Assembly: GCA_011620605.1 (NCBI GenBank)
Contig: WOYW01000014.1
Coordinates: forward strand, 1-64,000
DNA: 64,000 nt
Origin: Bacteroidales bacterium
GTDB lineage: Bacteria > Bacteroidota > Bacteroidia > Bacteroidales > UBA932
Direction of reading: 5' to 3'
Made by a program: the position numbers and the translations under genes
Notes under the pieces: generated by a model
The model's input: the letters and a program-made list of their open reading frames with translations, nothing else
Told to the model about the DNA's origin: nothing
Databases searched by the model: none
In this document: piece after piece, positions 1-8,858 of the stretch
Layout of the letters: the number at the start of each line of letters is the position of its first letter
Numbering within the stretch: position 1 is the stretch's first letter

Positions 1-1
1 G

Positions 2-811
2 GACGAACTGGGGAAAGTGCCTCCGGTGGATGCGATCGTGCACCTTGCCGGAAAATCGCACGATACAAAGAACCAAAGCCTGGCACAGGTCTATTTTGAT
101 GTAAACACGGGCCTTACACAGAAGATATTTGACTATTTCCTACAATCAGATGCACGGACTTTCATATTCTTTAGCTCGGTGAAAGCGGTGGCGGATAGCG
201 TGCCGGGTGATGTGCTGACGGAGGATGTGATACCGGCGCCGGTGGGCCCCTACGGGGAATCGAAGATCCGGGCGGAGGAGTATATTTTGAAAAAGCTGTC
301 AGCGATCAGCTATCAGCAGTCAGCAAAAAGGGTTTTTATCCTTCGACCTTGTATGATACACGGGCCGGGGAACAAGGGGAATCTGAACCTGCTGTACAAC
401 GTGGTGCGTAAAGGAATTCCCTGGCCGCTGGGGGCGTATGAAAACAGGCGTTCGTTTTGTTCCATCGGTAATATCTCCTACGTGGTGGAGCAGCTGATCG
501 TGAAAGAAGATATTGAAAGTGGTATCTACCATGTGGGGGACGACGAGCCGCTATCGACCAACGAACTGATCAGGCTGATCAGCGAATCGGTCGGAAAAAA
601 AGCGCATATCTGGAAGTTTCCAAGGGGGATGATGAGTGCTGCCGCTTCGGTGGGAGGGTTTTTGCACCTGCCACTGAACAAGGAGCGGCTGCGGAAGCTG
701 ACGGAGAACTACGTGGTGAGTAACGAGAAAATTAAACGGGCGTTGGGCATTGAGAAGATGCCGATCTCAGCACAGGAGGGGATGCGCAAGACGCTGGATA
801 GTTTCAGATAA
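2..811 (+). CDS. NAD-dependent sugar-nucleotide epimerase/dehydratase, 5'-partial
   Basis: The reading frame is open from base 2, so the gene starts upstream of the window and about 270 C-terminal residues are visible. It is an extended short-chain dehydrogenase/reductase: the substrate-domain start reads DAIVHLAGKSHDT, followed by FFSSVKAV and the catalytic YGESK (YxxxK), then RPCMIHGPGNKGN, which resembles the WbpV/WbpK-type and UDP-glucose 4-epimerase-like enzymes of polysaccharide loci. It ends 8 bases before a WecA/WbpL-like transferase, a common last pair of Bacteroidales capsule loci in which the epimerase makes the sugar that the transferase loads onto undecaprenyl phosphate. Exact substrate is not determined. 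The N-terminal Rossmann glycine motif lies outside the window. Confidence 0.85.
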   Translation, partial: DELGKVPPVDAIVHLAGKSHDTKNQSLAQVYFDVNTGLTQKIFDYFLQSDARTFIFFSSVKAVADSVPGDVLTEDVIPAPVGPYGESKIRAEEYILKKLSAISYQQSAKRVFILRPCMIHGPGNKGNLNLLYNVVRKGIPWPLGAYENRRSFCSIGNISYVVEQLIVKEDIESGIYHVGDDEPLSTNELIRLISESVGKKAHIWKFPRGMMSAAASVGGFLHLPLNKERLRKLTENYVVSNEKIKRALGIEKMPISAQEGMRKTLDSFR

Positions 812-819
812 CAGGCAGT

Positions 820-1800
820 ATGGGTGCAATAACAACATATTTGGTCGTCTTGGTTTTGCTGCTTGCAGCAGAACTTTTTTATTTCCGGATTGCGGACCGG
901 TTTAACATCATCGATAAGCCGAACGAGCGGAGTTCGCACAACTACATTACCATACGGGGTGGGGGCATTATCTGGTGGGTAGCAGCATTGCTGTTCCTGA
1001 TGTTCCATTTCTCATCCTCATCGCTCTGGTTCTTTGCCGGCATCACGCTGATCGCGGGGGTGAGCTTCATGGACGATGTGCGGGGACTGGGACAGAAGGT
1101 GCGCCTGCTCTTTCACCTGCTGGCAATGAGCTGCGCTTTTTACCTGGCAGGTGTCTTCGGGAGCTATCCCTGGTGGGCCATCGTGATGGGTTACATCGTG
1201 TTTATCGGGATTGTGAATGCCTATAACTTTATGGATGGCATCAACGGGATCACTGAGTTGTACAGCATCGCGGTGCTGGCTTCGCTGCAGTATGTGAACC
1301 TGTCGTACTGCAACTTTGTACATCCCGACCTGATCTGGTACCCGATGATTGCATCCGTCGTGTTCCTCTTCTTCAACTTCCGGAAAAGAGCCCGATGCTT
1401 TGCCGGTGATGTGGGCAGCGTGGCCATCGCCTTCTGGATTGTGACGCTGCTGCTGTTGCTGATCCTCAAAACGGAAAACCTGATATGGCTCGGCTTCCTG
1501 ATGGTCTACGGGGTGGATGCGGTGATGACCATCCTGCATCGCATTTGGCTGAAACAAAATATCATGGAGGCGCATCGTCTCCATTTTTACCAGATACTGG
1601 CGAACGAGAAGAGAATGCCGCACCGGCTGGTGTCGCTGATCTACTTCACAATGCAATTGCTCTGCTCGGCCCTGATCATCCTGCTCTATCCGGTGATGGG
1701 GTGGTGGATATTCGTGATCCTGTTGCTGGTGCTGATGGGCCTTTACATGATTAAATTCCCGATGATGAACGCAAAAAAGAGTGTGACGTATGCTGATTGA
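820..1800 (+). CDS. WecA/WbpL-like undecaprenyl-phosphate glycosyl-1-phosphate transferase
   Basis: This 326-residue multi-spanning membrane protein of the MraY/WecA family (glycosyltransferase family 4) should transfer a HexNAc-1-phosphate from a UDP-sugar to undecaprenyl phosphate on the cytoplasmic side of the inner membrane, starting a polysaccharide repeat unit. Visible family motifs are SFMDDVRGLGQKVRLLFH (Asp pair), NAYNFMDGINGI, and CFAGDVGSVAIAF, with a late HRIWLKQNIMEAHRLHFYQ cytoplasmic loop. About ten hydrophobic segments are apparent. It follows the epimerase by 8 bases, so the two are probably cotranscribed. Its last bases overlap the start of a truncated wbuC by 11 bases. Acceptor and sugar specificity (WecA versus WbpL type) cannot be decided here. 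Confidence 0.9.
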   Translation: MGAITTYLVVLVLLLAAELFYFRIADRFNIIDKPNERSSHNYITIRGGGIIWWVAALLFLMFHFSSSSLWFFAGITLIAGVSFMDDVRGLGQKVRLLFHLLAMSCAFYLAGVFGSYPWWAIVMGYIVFIGIVNAYNFMDGINGITELYSIAVLASLQYVNLSYCNFVHPDLIWYPMIASVVFLFFNFRKRARCFAGDVGSVAIAFWIVTLLLLLILKTENLIWLGFLMVYGVDAVMTILHRIWLKQNIMEAHRLHFYQILANEKRMPHRLVSLIYFTMQLLCSALIILLYPVMGWWIFVILLLVLMGLYMIKFPMMNAKKSVTYAD

Positions 1801-1936
1801 CGATAATTTGTTGGATAAAGTGACGGAACAGGCGAAGGCGAGCGACCGCCTCGAGTCGAAAGCGCAGCGACTGCTGATCTTCGAGGTGAAGGACGGTCCC
1901 TTTGCTCCCCTTGGCGAAGAGGATGAGTTGAAGTAG
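1790..1936 (+). pseudogene. wbuC: Internally deleted WbuC-type cupin remnant
   Basis: A 48-codon frame begins MLIDDNLLDKVTEQAKAS, the usual start of Bacteroidales WbuC cupins, and ends with IFEVKDGPFAPLGEEDE, which resembles the C-terminal strand of the same family. The roughly 80-100 residues that form the metal-binding beta-barrel, including its histidines, are missing, so the product cannot be a working cupin. WbuC genes usually sit exactly here, overlapping the end of the WecA-like gene, which fits a gene that lost its middle in place. Identification is from memory of the family. Confidence 0.6.
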
Positions 1937-1961
1937 ATGCTGTACAAGTATCTTGCTCTGA

Positions 1962-2108
1962 ATGGAAAATGGTCAGGTACTGGTTGTTGATGAACTGGAT
2001 GCACAACTGCATCCCAACTTACTATGCAGAATTATCTCCCTGTTTCATTCAACTGAGATGAATCTGCTGCGGCCTAAGAAAATTTACTTGCGAAACTTTA
2101 GTAAATAA
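1962..2108 (+). pseudogene. Fragment of an AAA ATPase (Walker B part of a RloA/OLD-like protein)
   Basis: A short frame contains GQVLVVDELDAQLHPNLL, the Walker B/signature stretch of ABC-like AAA_15/AAA_21 ATPases. No Walker A part is present. It compares well with VYVVDEIDRSLHPML in the intact ATPase at 4573-5907, so a related gene probably once stood here. The frame stops at 2108, just before gmd. It has an ATG at its start but is best read as debris. Confidence 0.5.
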
Positions 2109-2119
2109 TAAAATAATTT

Positions 2120-3181
2120 ATGAGTAAAAAAGCACTAATCACTGGAATTACCGGCCAGGACGGCTCCTATTTGGCAGAATTCCTTCTGGAAAAAGACTAT
2201 GAAGTACATGGCATAATCCGTCGTTCTTCATCTTTTAACACTGCCCGTATAGAACACTTATATTTAGATGAGTGGGTACGTGATATGCACAACAAACGGT
2301 TGATTAATCTTCATTATGGTGATATGACGGATTCCAGTTCACTTATACGGATTCTGCAAACAGTTAAGCCGGATGAAATTTATAACCTGGCAGCCCAGAG
2401 TCATGTGAAAGTCAGTTTTGACGTTCCGGAATTTACTGCAGAGACTGATGCCGTTGGTACCTTACGTCTATTGGAAGCAGTACGCATTCTGGGGATGGAG
2501 AAAAAGACGCGCATATACCAGGCCTCTACTTCTGAATTATACGGTCTGGTTCAGGAAACACCTCAAAAGGAAACAACGCCTTTCTATCCCCGAAGTCCTT
2601 ATGGAGTAGCAAAATTGTATGGGTTCTGGATAACAAAGAATTACCGTGAATCATACGGAATGTTTGCCGTTAATGGAATTTTGTTTAACCATGAAAGCGA
2701 ACGTCGTGGGGAAACATTCGTAACCCGGAAGATCACATTGGCTGCAGCACGTATAAAACAGGGATTTCAGGACAAATTGTACCTGGGGAATCTGGATTCC
2801 TTGCGTGACTGGGGATATGCAGAAGATTACGTGGAATGTATGTGGCTGATGTTGCAACACCATACACCGGAAGATTTTGTTATTGCGACGGGTGAGAATC
2901 ATTCGGTTAGGGAATTCTGCACTCTGGCCTTTAAGGAAGTAGGAATCAATCTTCGTTGGGAAGGGAAAGGTATTAAAGAAAAAGGAATTGACGAGGAAAC
3001 AGGGAAGGTCTTGGTGGAAGTAGATCCCAAATATTTCCGTCCTGCCGAAGTAGCCTTGCTTTTGGGTGATCCAACCAAAGCAAAGAACTTATTGGGATGG
3101 AATCCCACCAAAACATCTTTTCCTGAATTGGTGAAACGGATGGTAGTAAACGATATGCGTTTTGTAAAAAAATGTATTTAA
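2120..3181 (+). CDS. gmd: GDP-mannose 4,6-dehydratase
   Basis: This 353-residue enzyme converts GDP-mannose to GDP-4-keto-6-deoxymannose, the first step to GDP-L-fucose. The N-terminal NADP site reads [17 protein letters not shown], followed by the family-typical [28 protein letters not shown], the Ser/Thr region QASTSELYG and the YxxxK catalytic pair in [12 protein letters not shown], then [22 protein letters not shown]. Length is normal for Gmd. It is followed 22 bases later by fcl, so the pair forms a complete two-step GDP-fucose pathway feeding the surface polysaccharide. The base composition is more AT-rich than the genes before it, and a degraded gene lies directly upstream, suggesting a junction. 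Confidence 0.97.
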   Translation: MSKKALITGITGQDGSYLAEFLLEKDYEVHGIIRRSSSFNTARIEHLYLDEWVRDMHNKRLINLHYGDMTDSSSLIRILQTVKPDEIYNLAAQSHVKVSFDVPEFTAETDAVGTLRLLEAVRILGMEKKTRIYQASTSELYGLVQETPQKETTPFYPRSPYGVAKLYGFWITKNYRESYGMFAVNGILFNHESERRGETFVTRKITLAAARIKQGFQDKLYLGNLDSLRDWGYAEDYVECMWLMLQHHTPEDFVIATGENHSVREFCTLAFKEVGINLRWEGKGIKEKGIDEETGKVLVEVDPKYFRPAEVALLLGDPTKAKNLLGWNPTKTSFPELVKRMVVNDMRFVKKCI

Positions 3182-3203
3182 GGAGTACTATAGAATAAAG
3201 ATC

Positions 3204-4280
3204 ATGGAAAAAAACAGTAAGATATATGTAGCCGGTCATTTGGGACTGGTAGGTTCAGCCATTTGGTATAACTTAAAATCTAAAGGATATACTAATCTAA
3301 TTGGCCGTTCAATAGAAGAAATGGATTTAATGGACAGGGAAGCAGTGAGAGAGTTCTTTGACAAGGAGAAGCCAGAATACGTGATCCTGGCAGCAGCCGT
3401 TGTGGGTGGGATCATGGCCAACACTACTTACCGTTCGGATTTTATTTACAAAAACCTAGTTATTCAGAACAATGTTATTGGAGAAAGCTTTCATCATGGG
3501 GTTAAAAAGCTATTATTTTTGGGAAGTACCTGTATCTATCCAAGGGAAGCTCCGCAGCCGATGAAAGAGGATTGTTTGTTAACTGCCCCGCTGGAATATA
3601 CGAACGAACCATATGCTATTGCCAAAATTGCAGGTTTAAAAATGTGTGAAAGCTTTAATCTGCAATATGGTACTAATTTCATAGCGGTTATGCCAACAAA
3701 TTTGTACGGACCAAACGACAATTTCCACCTGGAAAACAGCCATGTCATGCCGGCGATGATCCGTAAAATTGTATTGAGCCACTGGCTTATGAACGAAAAC
3801 TGGGAAGCTGTGCGAAATGATCTTGACAAACGCCCGGTAGAAGGTATAAACGGAAAGAGCTCCAATAGTGAGATAAGAGACAAGTTGGCAAAATACGGCA
3901 TATATTCAGATCAGGTTGTTTTATGGGGAACCGGTAAGCCATTGCGGGAATTTTTGTGGAGTGAAGAAATGGCCGATGCTTGTGTGTATATCATGGAGCG
4001 GGTAGATTTCAAGGATACGATACCCGAGGGAAATGAAATACGTAATTGCCATATCAACATTGGTACCGGTAGGGAAGTAACCATAGCCGGGTTGGCGCAG
4101 ATCATAGTTGAAACCGTAGGCTACAAAGGAAAGATTAATTTTGATTCTTCCAAGCCTGACGGTACCATGCGGAAACTCACAGATCCCTCCAAATTGCATG
4201 CTCTTGGATGGCATCATAAGATTGATATAGAAGAAGGAGTGGGGAAGTTGTATCAGTGGTATGTTAACAGTATATCCTAA
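3204..4280 (+). CDS. fcl: GDP-L-fucose synthase
   Basis: This 358-residue epimerase/reductase turns GDP-4-keto-6-deoxymannose into GDP-L-fucose using NADPH. The nucleotide-binding loop is AGHLGLVGSAI, the Ser region is LGSTCIYP, the catalytic YxxxK is in EPYAIAKIAGLK, and the family motif MPTNLYGPNDNFHLENSHVMPAMIRK follows. The length is longer than the roughly 315 residues of E. coli WcaG because of an insert near residues 195-235, common in Bacteroidota homologues. It works directly with Gmd, encoded 22 bases upstream. Downstream is a truncated nucleotidyltransferase gene. Confidence 0.96.
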   Translation: MEKNSKIYVAGHLGLVGSAIWYNLKSKGYTNLIGRSIEEMDLMDREAVREFFDKEKPEYVILAAAVVGGIMANTTYRSDFIYKNLVIQNNVIGESFHHGVKKLLFLGSTCIYPREAPQPMKEDCLLTAPLEYTNEPYAIAKIAGLKMCESFNLQYGTNFIAVMPTNLYGPNDNFHLENSHVMPAMIRKIVLSHWLMNENWEAVRNDLDKRPVEGINGKSSNSEIRDKLAKYGIYSDQVVLWGTGKPLREFLWSEEMADACVYIMERVDFKDTIPEGNEIRNCHINIGTGREVTIAGLAQIIVETVGYKGKINFDSSKPDGTMRKLTDPSKLHALGWHHKIDIEEGVGKLYQWYVNSIS

Positions 4281-4290
4281 AAGTATAGAA

Positions 4291-4482
4291 ATGCCCCAAA
4301 AAGTATTTGTATCGGGGTGTTATGATTTGCTCCACAGTGGGCATGTGAAAACATTTGGTTTGCTCGAAAAAATTGGCATGACGACAAGCACGGGGGCAAT
4401 TATTTGCCTGTATGAAAATCTTTTGCCGTTGAACAGAAAGGTACAGATTGTGCCAGTTGCTATTTGTTTCCTAAAAGATTAA
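4291..4482 (+). pseudogene. Truncated cytidylyltransferase-like fragment
   Basis: The frame starts MPQKVFVSGCYDLLHSGHVKTF, which carries the HxGH signature (HSGH) of TagD/RfaE-like nucleotidyltransferases that activate small phosphates. After about 25 residues the similarity to the family stops and the frame runs into unrelated sequence, giving about 63 residues against the usual 130 or more. It starts 10 bases after fcl, so an intact version could have been the third gene of the operon. Another frame after 4380 reads residues such as DDKHGGNYLPV that could be part of a second fused fragment, which I do not recognise. Confidence 0.5.
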
Positions 4483-4513
4483 AAAAGGTTTTTATCATTA
4501 AAAACCGGATTAA

Positions 4514-4545
4514 TTGTCGTAAGTTTACTAAAATATGTATATTTG
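4514..4545 (+). promoter_or_regulatory. Bacteroidota-type promoter for the RloA/RloB-like pair
   Basis: A TTG at 4514-4516 and TATATTTG at 4538-4545 (TAnnTTTG consensus) are 21 bases apart. Transcription would begin near 4550, which excludes the TTG at 4543 as start codon and supports ATG 4573. Confidence 0.6.
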
Positions 4546-4572
4546 CGACAAGAAATCAATAAAAATGGTTAT

Positions 4573-5907
4573 ATGATTATTAGACTTACAGTTGACAATA
4601 TTTATTCTTTTGGTGAATCGACTGAATTTTCGTTAATTGCCGGAAAAGGAACGACAAATGATAGACACGTACTGAGAGGTGTAAAGAGAGATGATATATC
4701 TATTCTGAGATCATCTATAGTATATGGAGCAAATGCTTCAGGTAAGTCAAATTTGGTTAAATCACTGAATCTTCTGAAAAAAATAGCCTTAAATGGTATT
4801 CCAGGCACAGGAATCCCTTTTTATAAACTATGTACAGAATTAAAAGAAAGGGCTACTTTAGAAGTCGAGTTGAAATACGATAAAACATATTATGCTTATG
4901 GTGTTGTGGTTAATTCTAAAGAAATACTTGAAGAATGGTTGTACGAAATTAATAAAAGGTCTGAAAATAAAATATTTGAAAGGAAAAATTCTTCTGATGG
5001 TGTCCGGGTAGAGATTGGAAAAGGGTTAATCTCAGATAAAAGCTTATCTCAAATGCTCAATTATATGGGCGAAACTACCCCAAAACACAAAAGTTATCTT
5101 TCTGAGTATATGACTCGTAATGGTAAAAACCTGAATGGTGTTGAAGAAGTTTTTGATTGGTTTTCAAACAGATTAAAAATAATTTTTCCAAATACAAAAT
5201 TTAAGGGCTTGTCTTTCAATCTTCACATGAAGGATGAATTTGTGAAGCCCTTGGAAACAATGTTGAAATTTTTCCAAACTGGAATAAATAAAATTCGTAA
5301 GGATAAGATTAAAATTGAACAACTTACTGATATAGATATTCGTATAATAGAAAAAATTCAAAAAGAACTGAAACTGAGAAAAGCCATTTTTTTAACATCC
5401 AGGGACGGAAAAGCGAATTATACTTTCCAACTTGATTTGAATGGAAAATTACAGGTATTCAAGTTGAGGACAGAGCATCAAAGGATCGATAATGTGCCTG
5501 TTACTTTTGAAATATCAGAAGAATCTGATGGCTCTCTCAGGATGATTGATTTTATTCCTGCTCTGATAGATATGACTCATAATCCATCTGTTTATGTTGT
5601 AGATGAGATTGATAGAAGTTTACATCCTATGTTGACTTATGAATTATTTGAATATTATTTCAACAAAATCTGTAACAACAGAGACACTCAACTAATATGC
5701 ACGACACATGAATCAAATTTACTTGATCTAAAACTCTTTAGATCTGATGAAGTTTGTTTTGTTGAAAAGGATAAAAATGGCTCTTCACATATAACGTCAT
5801 TAATAGACTATAAACCCCGTCCGGATGTAAATCTTAAATCCGGATATCTCCTGGGAAGGTATGGAGCTATCCCATTTTTTGGTAATTTAAATGATTTACA
5901 CTGGTAG
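4573..5907 (+). CDS. RloA-like AAA ATPase (AAA_15/AAA_21), defence-module candidate
   Basis: The protein (444 residues from the ATG at 4573) is an SMC/ABC-like ATPase. It starts MIIRLTVDNIYSFGESTEFSL, typical of AAA_15/21 proteins, has Walker A YGANASGKSN near residues 51-60, a central helical insert, and Walker B VYVVDEIDRSLHPML near residue 335 with a following TTHESNLL switch-like histidine. The gene is 12 bases upstream of a RloB-like TOPRIM gene. Such ATPase-plus-nuclease pairs (RloAB, comparable in architecture to PARIS AriA-AriB and OLD/Gabija types) are known or suspected anti-phage systems, in which the ATPase senses the trigger and the TOPRIM partner is the effector. Composition is AT-rich relative to the chromosome core and TTGCCGAG octamers are absent, which fits recent acquisition. 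Function in this organism is inferred. Confidence 0.85.
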   Translation: MIIRLTVDNIYSFGESTEFSLIAGKGTTNDRHVLRGVKRDDISILRSSIVYGANASGKSNLVKSLNLLKKIALNGIPGTGIPFYKLCTELKERATLEVELKYDKTYYAYGVVVNSKEILEEWLYEINKRSENKIFERKNSSDGVRVEIGKGLISDKSLSQMLNYMGETTPKHKSYLSEYMTRNGKNLNGVEEVFDWFSNRLKIIFPNTKFKGLSFNLHMKDEFVKPLETMLKFFQTGINKIRKDKIKIEQLTDIDIRIIEKIQKELKLRKAIFLTSRDGKANYTFQLDLNGKLQVFKLRTEHQRIDNVPVTFEISEESDGSLRMIDFIPALIDMTHNPSVYVVDEIDRSLHPMLTYELFEYYFNKICNNRDTQLICTTHESNLLDLKLFRSDEVCFVEKDKNGSSHITSLIDYKPRPDVNLKSGYLLGRYGAIPFFGNLNDLHW

Positions 5908-5919
5908 GAAAACTGATCT

Positions 5920-6585
5920 ATGAGAATCAGGAAGAATTTTGAACGTCCGGAAGGAAAGAAATCAGCAAGACTTGTAGTTATTGCTTCCGAAGGAAGAAAA
6001 ACGGAGCAGATTTATTTCGAAGCTTTTAAAGAGAAAATGGAGGCCTTAAACGTTCATGTTGTAGTTCTTAACAAGGATGAAGAAGATAATTGTGATCCCG
6101 ATCCTGTTTCTGTCTATAAACGGTTATGTGAATTCAAGGATCATTATCAGATTGGGGATGATGATGAATTGTGGATGGTCATAGATCGTGATCGCTGGCA
6201 TCAACGTAATCTCTCATATCTTGCTCAAAAATGTCACCAGAACTCAAACATGAATTTCTGTGTCAGTAATCCTGCTTTTGAATTGTGGTTAATGCTTCAT
6301 CTGATTGGAGTTGAAGAACTTTCTGATCAGGAAAAGGCTGATATAACTATAAACAGAAAATTTCGTAAGGGCGGTGATCCTTTCTTGAAAAAAAAGATGC
6401 GAGAATTATTGAGTGCCTATAACGAATCAAGATATGATACTGAAAGATTACTAAAAGAAGGAACCATAAGTGTAGCAATAGAACGGGCAGCAGCGTTAGA
6501 TGTTTCTCCTGAAGATCGTTGGCCTAATACTCTTGGAACAAGAGTCTATTTATTAGCAAAAAGTATTTTAGGGATCAACTGGTAA
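5920..6585 (+). CDS. RloB-like TOPRIM protein, partner of the upstream ATPase
   Basis: This 221-residue protein resembles the RloB family (PF13707). Near residues 18-35 it has [18 protein letters not shown], the glutamate-containing first TOPRIM-like motif, and around residues 81-90 [13 protein letters not shown], the acidic DxD motif, followed by the family-typical [12 protein letters not shown]. This arrangement suggests a metal-dependent nuclease or nucleotide-cleaving effector. It lies 12 bases after the ATPase gene and is probably translated from the same mRNA. The product is basic at the N terminus and has no membrane segment. The gene ends 16 bases before a broken transaldolase, a boundary where base composition changes sharply. 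Confidence 0.82.
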   Translation: MRIRKNFERPEGKKSARLVVIASEGRKTEQIYFEAFKEKMEALNVHVVVLNKDEEDNCDPDPVSVYKRLCEFKDHYQIGDDDELWMVIDRDRWHQRNLSYLAQKCHQNSNMNFCVSNPAFELWLMLHLIGVEELSDQEKADITINRKFRKGGDPFLKKKMRELLSAYNESRYDTERLLKEGTISVAIERAAALDVSPEDRWPNTLGTRVYLLAKSILGINW

Positions 6586-6601
6586 TTATAAAGATACCTT
6601 C

Positions 6602-7140
6602 ATGAAATTCTTCATCGACACAGCAAACCTTTCCCAAATCCGGGAGGCGAGGGATCTGGGGATCCTGGACGGGGTGACCACCAACCCGTCTCTGATGGCC
6701 CGGGAGAACATCCGCGGGCACGCCGCCATCCTGGCGCATTACCGCCAGATCTGCGAAATGGTGGACGGCGATGTGAGTGCCGAGGTGCTGGCCACGGACC
6801 TGGACGGAATGCTTGCCCAGGCAGCGGAGCTGGCCTCGGTCCACAAGAATATTGTGGTGAAGATCCCCTGCACGGCGGAAGGGATCAAGGCCATAAAAGC
6901 CCTCTCGGCAAAAAACATTCCCACTAACTTCACGCTGGTCTTCAACGCGGGACAAGCCTTCAACGCGGGACAAGCCGTGCTGGCAGCCAAAGCCGGTGCC
7001 AGGTACGTCTCGCCCTTTGTAGGGAGGCTGGGGCCCACGTAATCACCTGCCCGCTCAAGCCCATCCTGGGTCTGCTGGACCATCCCCTCACCGAAAAAGG
7101 CCTCGCCAAGTTCCTGGAGGATGCCCGGAAAATGATCTGA
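6602..7140 (+). pseudogene. Broken transaldolase/fructose-6-phosphate aldolase-like gene
   Basis: The first 140 codons encode the N-terminal two thirds of a TalC/FSA-type (beta/alpha)8 aldolase: [34 protein letters not shown] and the Schiff-base lysine in NIVVKIPCT. An 18-base duplication repeats FNAGQA twice. After YVSPFVGRL the frame runs into TAA at 7040-7042. Continuing in another frame from about 7030 gives [20 protein letters not shown] and then KGLAKFLEDARKM, the family's C-terminal end, so about 45-50 residues were lost with a frame change. The protein would lack the last strands of the barrel and is presumably inactive. A second fragment of the same gene is at 14865-14957. Confidence 0.85.
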
Positions 7141-7152
7141 TCCGGTCTTATC

Positions 7153-7230
7153 TGTTCCCGTCATTTAAGGCAGTCTGCACATTGATAAGGGGAAGCTCGA
7201 TTTTAAGAGTTCAATCGTACAGTTGCCGCC
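7153..7230 (+). repeat. Module M2, shortened copy
   Basis: The stretch beginning TCATTTAAGGCAG and continuing CACATTGATAAGGGGAAGCTC recurs at 10608 and 14912, and its right part (TTCAATCGTACAGTTGCCGCC) matches the end of the M2 copies at 8616 and 10608. The middle with the GTTGC-GTAA-GCAAC hairpin is missing here. Confidence 0.7.
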
Positions 7231-7273
7231 AATCAATCCCACTGCGAATTTAGCTTATGTCAAAAATATTTTC

Positions 7274-7281
7274 TATATTTG
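7274..7281 (+). promoter_or_regulatory. -7 box upstream of first DUF4143 gene
   Basis: TATATTTG fits TAnnTTTG. It lies between two direct copies of a 15-base sequence (AGC[T/A]TATGTCAAAAAT, 7252-7266 and 7291-7305), the second of which contains the start codon at 7297. The copies are 39 bases apart and could be an operator. No clear -33 TTG was found at the right distance. Confidence 0.45.
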
Positions 7282-7296
7282 GGAAATATATAGCAT

Positions 7297-8526
7297 ATGT
7301 CAAAAATGGAAACACAAACAGAAATCATTATTCGACAAAAATACTTAGATAAAATATTGCCGTTTTTAGGTAAACAGTTGCTAAAGGTGTTGACAGGTCA
7401 GCGACGTACCGGTAAAAGTTATATCTTTAAACAGACTATTCAGTATATTAAACAGCATATAACGGATGCAAACGTAATTTTTGTAGATAAGGAAAATTTG
7501 AAATTCAGCTCGATAAAAAATGCCGCGCACTTGAACGAATATGTTTTGGCCAATACGGTTGAGGGGCTAAAGAATTTTGTATTTATTGATGAGATTCAGG
7601 ATATTGAGCATTTTGAAACTGCGCTGCGCAGTTTGGGCGGTAATCCTGGCTATGATATTTATTGTACCGGCAGCAACGCATTTATGCTTTCGGGCGAATT
7701 GGGAACCTATTTAAGTGGTCGTTATATTGAAATTGAAGTTAAAGCGTTGTCTTTCATTGAATTTCTTCAATTTCATTCGTTGGAATGCAATACGGATGCA
7801 TTGAAATTGTATATGCGTTATGGCGGTTTGCCATATCTGAGAAATTTGGAATTGAAAGACGAAACCGTATATGATTACTTGAAAGGGGTTTACAATACGA
7901 TTTTATATCGCGACATTGTCCAGCGGCACGACTTGCGTAATACTGTTTTTTTGGAAAACCTTATGTGCTTTCTTGCCGACAATGTAGGACAGTTGTTTTC
8001 TGCTAAAAGTATAAGTGATTACCTCAAATCGCAAATGAACAAAGTGGCTGTTTCACAGGTAATTGATTATCTTGGATACTTGTCGGAATCGTTTATGATT
8101 CATAAGGTAGGAAGAATGAATATTGCCGGAAAAAAGATTTTTGAAATCGGTCAGAAGTATTATTTTGAAGATATTGGTCTTCGTAATGCTTTTTGGGAAT
8201 ACCGCCCCGGTGATATTGGAAAGATCATGGAAAATATGGTCTATAATCATTTGATATATAACGACTATACTGTAAAAGTGGGACAGACCGGGACAGGAGA
8301 AATTGATTTTGTATGTAAAAAGGGCGGCGAGTACCTTTATATTCAGGTTTGCTATTTGCTACATAATCAAGACACTATAGATAGGGAATTTCGGAATTTG
8401 GAAAAGATAGAAGATAACTATCCAAAAATGGTAATTTCTATGGATGAATTCGCCGTTCATTCACGCAACGGAATTAAACAGGTCTATTTACTCGATTTTT
8501 TGAACAATATAGGTGCGGCATCGTAA
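7297..8526 (+). CDS. DUF4143-type AAA ATPase, copy 1
   Basis: This 409-residue protein belongs to the AAA_14/DUF4143 family. Walker A is LTGQRRTGKSYIF near residue 34, Walker B is NFVFIDEIQDIE near residue 100, and sensor-like CTGSNAFML follows. The C-terminal DUF4143 part ends with GEIDFVCKKGGEYLYIQV, a PD-(D/E)xK-like core in which the final lysine is replaced by glutamine, as in many family members. The biological role of the family is unknown. The alternative start is ATG 7306. It is one of four DUF4143 genes within about 10 kb that are only distantly related to one another, each bordered by repeats, so they were probably gained separately rather than by local duplication. Confidence 0.85.
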   Translation: MSKMETQTEIIIRQKYLDKILPFLGKQLLKVLTGQRRTGKSYIFKQTIQYIKQHITDANVIFVDKENLKFSSIKNAAHLNEYVLANTVEGLKNFVFIDEIQDIEHFETALRSLGGNPGYDIYCTGSNAFMLSGELGTYLSGRYIEIEVKALSFIEFLQFHSLECNTDALKLYMRYGGLPYLRNLELKDETVYDYLKGVYNTILYRDIVQRHDLRNTVFLENLMCFLADNVGQLFSAKSISDYLKSQMNKVAVSQVIDYLGYLSESFMIHKVGRMNIAGKKIFEIGQKYYFEDIGLRNAFWEYRPGDIGKIMENMVYNHLIYNDYTVKVGQTGTGEIDFVCKKGGEYLYIQVCYLLHNQDTIDREFRNLEKIEDNYPKMVISMDEFAVHSRNGIKQVYLLDFLNNIGAAS

Positions 8527-8858
8527 GATACATAGATAATGATAGCGCTGTATAGGTACCGGCTGTAGCGCTCTAAAGGTTACTGCTACTAAAGGTTGCT
8601 GCCGCCATAAGAAAAGGGAAGCTCGTCCCGCGGAGGGAGGGACCCGGTTGCGTAAGCAACTGGGAGGCCTTCCCTGTTCAATCGTGCAGCTGCCACCAAA
8701 AACAGACCTGCGTGGGAACTTACCGCGGAAGCTCTCTGGAGATAAAATTTCGCCAACTACACCAATAATAATTCGCCAACAACACAAGTAAAATCTTGCC
8801 AATTACACAAGTATGCGAAATTTATGTATCTTTACCTTACGTTTTTTAAGTAGTAACG
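8527..8858. repeat. Intergenic repeat block: modules M1 and M2
   Basis: No gene is seen. Positions 8541-8579 hold module M1 (AGCGCTGTA ... CTGTAGCGCTCTAAAGG), which also occurs at about 10152-10198 and 14246-14300. Positions 8616-8693 hold module M2, nearly identical to 10633-10709, containing an 8-bp stem CCGGTTGC/GCAACTGG (one G-T pair) closed by GTAA. From 8745 several short degenerate direct repeats of the type AATTCGCCAACAACACAA occur (8744-8810). A weak -7 box TATCTTTA is at 8827-8834, suitable for the gene at 8859. Confidence 0.7.

Noticed and set aside
1962-2108. A functional small protein
   Set aside because: It contains only the Walker B piece of a larger ATPase and has no recognisable promoter.
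4543-4572. TTG start at 4543 for the RloA-like gene
   Set aside because: The TTG is part of the TATATTTG -7 box, so it would not be transcribed; ATG 4573 matches the start of the family.
6602-7140. Programmed frameshift in the transaldolase gene
   Set aside because: Besides the frame change about 45-50 conserved residues are missing, and an 18-base duplication is present, so simple decay explains it.
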